Source: Streptosporangiaceae bacterium (lineage in GTDB: Bacteria > Actinomycetota > Actinomycetes > Streptosporangiales > Streptosporangiaceae). Taken from it: 16,879 bases of DNA. The translations under genes and the position numbers were made by a program. Each line of letters starts with the position of its first letter. The stretch's first letter is position 1. Shown here one piece after another: positions 13,381 through 16,879 of this stretch. Below the pieces are notes generated by a model that was given only the letters and a program-made list of their open reading frames with translations, ran no database searches and was not told the DNA's origin. The stretch lies in assembly GCA_030050125.1 (NCBI GenBank), contig JASIJN010000485.1:1-16879 (forward strand), written 5' to 3'.

Positions 13381-16300
13381 TTACGAGGTGCGGCGGCCGA
13401 AGGCCGGGTCGGTCGTCTCCAGCCGTATCCGGGCCGACTCGGCCTCGGGCACGCCGAGCCGGTCGAAGATGTCCAGCGCCTGCCGGAAAAGTATCCGGGC
13501 CGCATGCGGTCCCTGGGTGATGAGCGTCGTCTCCGCGATTCCCTCGAGGATCTTGGCTTCCTCGTACGGGTCGCCGATCTCCCTGGCGAAGGCCAGAGCG
13601 CTCCGGTACCCGGCGAACGCCTCGCCGTACCGGCCGGATCCGCGCCTCGCGTCGGCTATCCCGCGAAGCGCGATCACCTGGATCGACGGGTTTCCTATGT
13701 CCTCGGCGATCAGCTTGGCCTGCTCGTAGTGGACGACAGACTCGTCGTAAAGCTCAGCGCTCTGGTAAATCGCGCCGATGTCGGTGAGTACGTCGGCTTC
13801 ATCGGGCAGATCGCCGATCTCGCGGTAGATGATCAGTGCCTGCCGGTAGGCGGTGAGCCCCTGCTCGTGGCTGCCCTTGTAGTGGTAGACGCTTCCTATG
13901 TTGTGGCAGACGTTGGCCTGGCTCTGCGCGGCGCCCAGCTCGGTAAAGATGTCCAGCGACTTCTGGTAGTTCTCCAGCGCGTCCCGGTGGTAGCCGCAGG
14001 ACAGCTGCATCTTTCCCAGGTTGTTCAGGGTCTTGGCCTCGCCGCGCCGGTCACCGACGTCGCGATAGAGCGACAGCGCCTTCCGCAGGTCATCCATGGC
14101 CTCGGGGTAGCGGCCCAGATGCCAGCAGGCGATCCCGGAATGGCTCAGCGTCTCGGCCCCGCCGCGCCGGTCCGCGGCCTCGTCGTACAAGGTCCCGGCC
14201 TCGGTGAAGTAGGCCAGGGCCTCACGAGAACGCGCCGCCCGCTGGTTGACCAGGCCGATCTGGTCCAGTGCCGCGGCCTGACCGCGCCGGTCGTCCAGCG
14301 TCCGGTAGATGGCCGCGGCCTCCTCGGCCAGGGCGATGGCCTCATGCCGGCCGGTCTGCTGGCTGACCATGCTGAGTTCCAGCGACGCCTGCGCGATCCG
14401 GGCCGGGTCGGCGAGGTCACGGCAGGCCTGCAGGGCCAGCGTGTGCGCCGTGAGCGCATCGTCCCAGTACGCCCTGATCTCCAGGAATCCGCCCAGCAGG
14501 TGAGCGAGATCGGCGCACTGCCGCTTCCTTTCGTGCCGGCCCGCGTGCCGCGCTGCCTGCAGGATGTTGCGCCACTCGGCGTCCAGCCAGGTCGCCGCGT
14601 CGTCCTGGGTGCGCAGCGCCGGGCCCGCGTCGGGCCGACGGGTGACCGACACCGGCATCCGCTGCCGGAACGGATGCAGCAGCCGGTCGGCCTGGTCGGC
14701 CGTGCGCAGGTAATGGTCGAGGAGCCGCCCGACCGCCTGCCGCCGCTCGGGCGCGGGGTCGTCCTGCCCGGCGCACGCGGCCGCGTAACCCCGGATGACG
14801 TTGTGAAACCTGAACCGGCCGGGGACGTCGCGCACCAGCAGATGATGATCGAGAAGGTCGGCGAGGGCGGCCTCGGCCTCGGCCAGCGTGCACCCGCCCA
14901 GCGCGGCGGCGGCCGGGACGCTGACATCCGGGCAGGGGTTCACGCCCAGCCGCCGGAAGAACCGCTGGTGGCCGGGACTCAGTGCCCGATAGGACAGGTC
15001 GAAGGCCGAGATGACCTCCGGACTGGCCGCGCCGGTGCCGGCCAGGCCCGCCGGGGCCTCCGACAGCTCCTCCACCAGGTCGGCGAGCCGGCGCGGGTGG
15101 CCCTGCGCGAGCCGGCCCGCGGTGAGCTGGATCGCCAGCGGCAGCCGTCCGCACAGCCCGACGGCCTCGGCGACCTGGTCTTCGTCGCGCGCCCGGTCCG
15201 GCCCCGCGATCTGGGTGAACAGCGTGACCGCTTCGTCCAGGGACAGCTCGTCCAGGTTCAGCACATGGGCGCCGTCCAGGCCAGGCAGCCGGCGCCGGAC
15301 CGTGACCAGGATCAGGCAGTCGCCGGTCGCCGGCAGCAGCGGGCGGATCTGGTCCCGCCGCGCGGCGTCGTCGAGAATCACCACGGCGCGCCGCCGGCTC
15401 AGCTCGGCCCGCCAGAGCGCGGCGCGCTTGCCGAAAGCCTCGGGAATCTGCGTGGCCGGGAGGTTCAGCATCTGCAGCAGGCGGTGCAGAGCCTCGGCGG
15501 AGTCGAGCGACGGGTGTCCCGGATCATGGGTGTGGAAGTTGAGGTAGAACGTCCCGTCCGGGTACCGGTCCGTGAGCGCGCGGGCGGCATGAATCGCGAG
15601 CGCGGTCTTCCCCACGCCCGGCATGCCCTCGATGACGCTGACCTGCGGGCCGTGGCCGGTCTCCATGGTTTCCGAGGCCGTCCCGGTCAGGAGCTCGAGT
15701 TCCTTGCTGCGGCCGACGAACCTCGCGGTCTCCGGCGGGAGCGTGTCCGGCTGCGGCGCGCGGCCGGGTCGCCGGCTGGCCGTGACCAGCAGCTCGGGGT
15801 CATTGCGCAGGATGCGCTGATGAAGATCGGCCAGCGCCGGCCCGGGCTCGGTCCCCTGCTCGTCGGCCAGCTGGCCGCGCGTCTCCCGGTACAGGCTGAG
15901 CGCGTCGGCCGGCCGGCCGCACCGGTACAGCGCCGTCATCTGCTGCGCGACGAACGTCTCGTCGAGCGGATACTGGGCCAGCAGGCCCTGAAGCTCGCCC
16001 ACCAGGTGGGCGTGCCGGCCAATCTCGAGCTCGCACTCGATGCGCTGCAGGATGACGGCGCGGCGCTCCTCTTCCAGGCTGTCGCGCATCCGCGCCACCC
16101 AGTCGCCGCGGATGCCGGCCAGTGCCTGGCCGCGCCACAACCCGTCCGCCTCGCGCAGCAGCAGGGCCGCGCGATCGTAGTCGCCGCTCGCGGTGAGGGA
16201 GTCCGCCTGCCGGCGCAGCCGCCGGAACTGGTGCAGGTCGACGGCCTCGGGGTCGACGTCGAGCACGTATCCGTTGGCCCGCCCGGCCAGGCGGACGCCG

Positions 16301-16536
16301 TCGCCGACGGCCTGCCGGAGCGAAGCCCGCAGCCTGGCCATATAGACCGAGAGGCTCTCCCGGGCCTTCGGCGGCGGCCGGGTGTCCCACAACCGGTCGA
16401 TCAGGGCATCGGCCGGCACGATGGTGCGCGGCGTCAACAGGAGGATCGCGAGCGCACTGCGTTCCCTGGCGGGCCCGAGGTCACATTGCCGCCCGGCCGA
16501 CCACAGCTCAGTCGGCCCCAGGACCCGGAATTCCAT
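13381..16536 (-). CDS. AfsR-type SARP transcriptional regulator (OmpR-like DNA-binding, BTAD, NB-ARC, TPR)
   Basis: A 1,051-residue regulator of the Streptomyces antibiotic regulatory protein family in its long AfsR-like form. Residues 1-90 form the winged-helix DNA-binding domain (MEFRVLGPTEL, LIDRLWDTRPPPKARESL, YMARLR). Residues 95-245 are the bacterial transcriptional activator domain, ending AEEQG-like as LADEQGTEPGPAL. An NB-ARC ATPase follows: Walker A GMPGVGKTAL at about 302-311, Walker B VVILDDA at about 386, and GRLPLAIQL at about 464. About residues 690-1030 are tetratricopeptide repeats with a 40-residue period. The ATG at 16536 is preceded by AGGGCGATC and opens directly on the conserved MEFRVLG. 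Such proteins bind direct repeats at promoters and activate pathway genes after ATP binding and oligomerisation. The target is unknown; the NOS gene directly downstream is the first candidate. Confidence 0.93.
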   Translation of the reverse strand: MEFRVLGPTELWSAGRQCDLGPARERSALAILLLTPRTIVPADALIDRLWDTRPPPKARESLSVYMARLRASLRQAVGDGVRLAGRANGYVLDVDPEAVDLHQFRRLRRQADSLTASGDYDRAALLLREADGLWRGQALAGIRGDWVARMRDSLEEERRAVILQRIECELEIGRHAHLVGELQGLLAQYPLDETFVAQQMTALYRCGRPADALSLYRETRGQLADEQGTEPGPALADLHQRILRNDPELLVTASRRPGRAPQPDTLPPETARFVGRSKELELLTGTASETMETGHGPQVSVIEGMPGVGKTALAIHAARALTDRYPDGTFYLNFHTHDPGHPSLDSAEALHRLLQMLNLPATQIPEAFGKRAALWRAELSRRRAVVILDDAARRDQIRPLLPATGDCLILVTVRRRLPGLDGAHVLNLDELSLDEAVTLFTQIAGPDRARDEDQVAEAVGLCGRLPLAIQLTAGRLAQGHPRRLADLVEELSEAPAGLAGTGAASPEVISAFDLSYRALSPGHQRFFRRLGVNPCPDVSVPAAAALGGCTLAEAEAALADLLDHHLLVRDVPGRFRFHNVIRGYAAACAGQDDPAPERRQAVGRLLDHYLRTADQADRLLHPFRQRMPVSVTRRPDAGPALRTQDDAATWLDAEWRNILQAARHAGRHERKRQCADLAHLLGGFLEIRAYWDDALTAHTLALQACRDLADPARIAQASLELSMVSQQTGRHEAIALAEEAAAIYRTLDDRRGQAAALDQIGLVNQRAARSREALAYFTEAGTLYDEAADRRGGAETLSHSGIACWHLGRYPEAMDDLRKALSLYRDVGDRRGEAKTLNNLGKMQLSCGYHRDALENYQKSLDIFTELGAAQSQANVCHNIGSVYHYKGSHEQGLTAYRQALIIYREIGDLPDEADVLTDIGAIYQSAELYDESVVHYEQAKLIAEDIGNPSIQVIALRGIADARRGSGRYGEAFAGYRSALAFAREIGDPYEEAKILEGIAETTLITQGPHAARILFRQALDIFDRLGVPEAESARIRLETTDPAFGRRTS
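14041..14292. repeat. DNA-level periodicity of the TPR coding region
   Basis: The 11-mer CCGCGCCGGTC recurs at 14042, 14162 and 14282, exactly 120 nt apart. On the minus strand it encodes the DRRG turn shared by successive 40-residue TPR units (DRRGE, DRRGG, DRRGQ). This points to duplication of whole TPR modules. Confidence 0.8.
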
Positions 16537-16566
16537 GATCGCCCTGCATCTTCCACCGCCTGTGCT

Positions 16567-16585
16567 CACAAGTACACAACTTGTG
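16567..16585. promoter_or_regulatory. Inverted repeat 30 nt upstream of the SARP start
   Basis: CACAAGT-ACACA-ACTTGTG has perfect 7-nt arms, with GTG and CAC continuing the dyad outward after a 2-nt asymmetry. It sits in an AT-richer leader or promoter and is a good operator candidate for the regulator gene, whether autoregulated or controlled by another factor. Confidence 0.5.
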
Positions 16586-16603
16586 CACGGAAGCCGCCTC
16601 AAG

Positions 16604-16660
16604 AAACATTGTCACCTTAATGGCCCTCTAAAAATAGACCTCGCGAAGTCGGCAATGTTT
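16604..16660. promoter_or_regulatory. Widely spaced 8-nt inverted repeat upstream of the SARP gene
   Basis: AAACATTG at 16604-16611 and CAATGTTT at 16653-16660 are perfect inverted copies separated by 41 nt, about four helical turns. They flank the most AT-rich part of the presumed promoter and could be paired operator half-sites. Confidence 0.35.
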
Positions 16661-16760
16661 GTTGCAATTTTCATGTAAAGTTCGAGCGCATTCGGCCGCC
16701 TGACCTGCGGCAAGACGGCGGAATTTTACGCCCCGACTCGTGGGGCTCTGGCCGGAAGCG

Positions 16761-16879
16761 TCGGCTGGATACCGTGGTCCGGGGACCCGGGCTGGCCCGG
16801 TCGGCCGCCGTCGGCTGGATGCCGCGGTCCGGGGACCCGGGCTGGCCCGGTCGGCCGCCGTCGGCTGGATGCCGCGGTC
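16761..16879. repeat. 50-bp tandem repeat running off the window end
   Basis: Two full 50-bp units start at 16761 and 16811, and a third begins at 16861 and is cut after 19 nt. The first two units differ only at unit positions 11 (A/G) and 15 (T/C). There is no unique spacer between units. Each unit contains GGTCC-GG-GGACC and CCGGGC-TG-GCCCGG palindromes. Unit length is not a multiple of three, which argues against a repeated protein motif. Confidence 0.9.

Larger units (their letters stand above)
16537..16760. other. Upstream region of the SARP gene, no coding sequence
   Basis: No gene is supported between the SARP start and the tandem repeat. The stretch from about 16600 to 16680 is clearly AT-richer than the rest of the window and is the likely promoter region of the SARP gene, though I could not pick a -35/-10 pair with confidence. 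A small hairpin (GCCCC, 7-nt loop, GGGGC at 16730-16746) lies near the right edge. Confidence 0.55.

Noticed and set aside
14041..14300. Mobile or satellite repeat at 120-nt spacing
   Set aside because: Explained by the 40-residue TPR units of the SARP protein.
11812..16620. A 1,602-codon open frame on the plus strand opposite the NOS and SARP genes
   Set aside because: It reads as Arg/Gly/Pro/Val-rich sequence without domains, has no suitable start signal, and is the expected by-product of GC-rich third positions on the minus-strand genes, both of which have clear family motifs.
16761..16879. CRISPR array at the right edge
   Set aside because: The 50-bp units abut directly with no unique spacers, and no cas genes are present.

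Overview
The window is about 16.9 kb of GC-rich DNA with strong G/C bias at third codon positions, frequent GTG/TTG starts, and typically actinobacterial families: a LmbE/PIG-L deacetylase, MurT/GatD, a DivIVA-domain protein and an AfsR-type SARP regulator. It reads as chromosome of a filamentous or otherwise developmentally complex actinomycete. I cannot name genus or species from sequence alone. I see no rRNA, tRNA, transposase, integrase or CRISPR array.

Layout. Left block (1-1829, minus): the 5' part of a PLP-dependent threonine/serine dehydratase runs off the edge, preceded by a MurA-type enolpyruvyl transferase with Asp instead of the catalytic-loop Cys. Divergent from these are a GNAT acetyltransferase and a PIG-L deacetylase (1830-3045, plus). 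They converge on a minus-strand operon (3055-5937) that reads N-acyl-D-amino-acid deacylase, UPF0145/YbjQ-like protein, a small unknown protein, and a DapB-like reductase lacking the usual catalytic His pair. A 474-nt gap with no convincing gene follows. Next is a tight plus-strand operon (6412-9672): SAM methyltransferase, murT and gatD, the last two encoding the lipid II isoglutaminyl synthase pair.

Right block. A flavohaemoglobin and a DivIVA-domain protein form a translationally coupled pair (9917-11727, plus). They converge with, and overlap by 54 nt, a bacterial nitric oxide synthase oxygenase that carries a long N-terminal extension (11674-13200, minus). Upstream of that gene, on the same strand, is a 1,051-residue SARP-NB-ARC-TPR regulator (13381-16536). 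Its upstream region is AT-richer and contains inverted repeats. The window ends inside a 50-bp tandem repeat.

How the parts may work together. Two themes recur: cell-wall precursor chemistry (MurA, MurT/GatD, DapB-like, D-amino-acid deacylase, a DivIVA scaffold) and nitric oxide (NOS plus an NO-consuming flavohaemoglobin), beside a pathway-type regulator. That the SARP controls the NOS, or that the whole set is one biosynthetic or stress-response locus, is inference from proximity only. No P450, NRPS, PKS or transporter lies inside the window.
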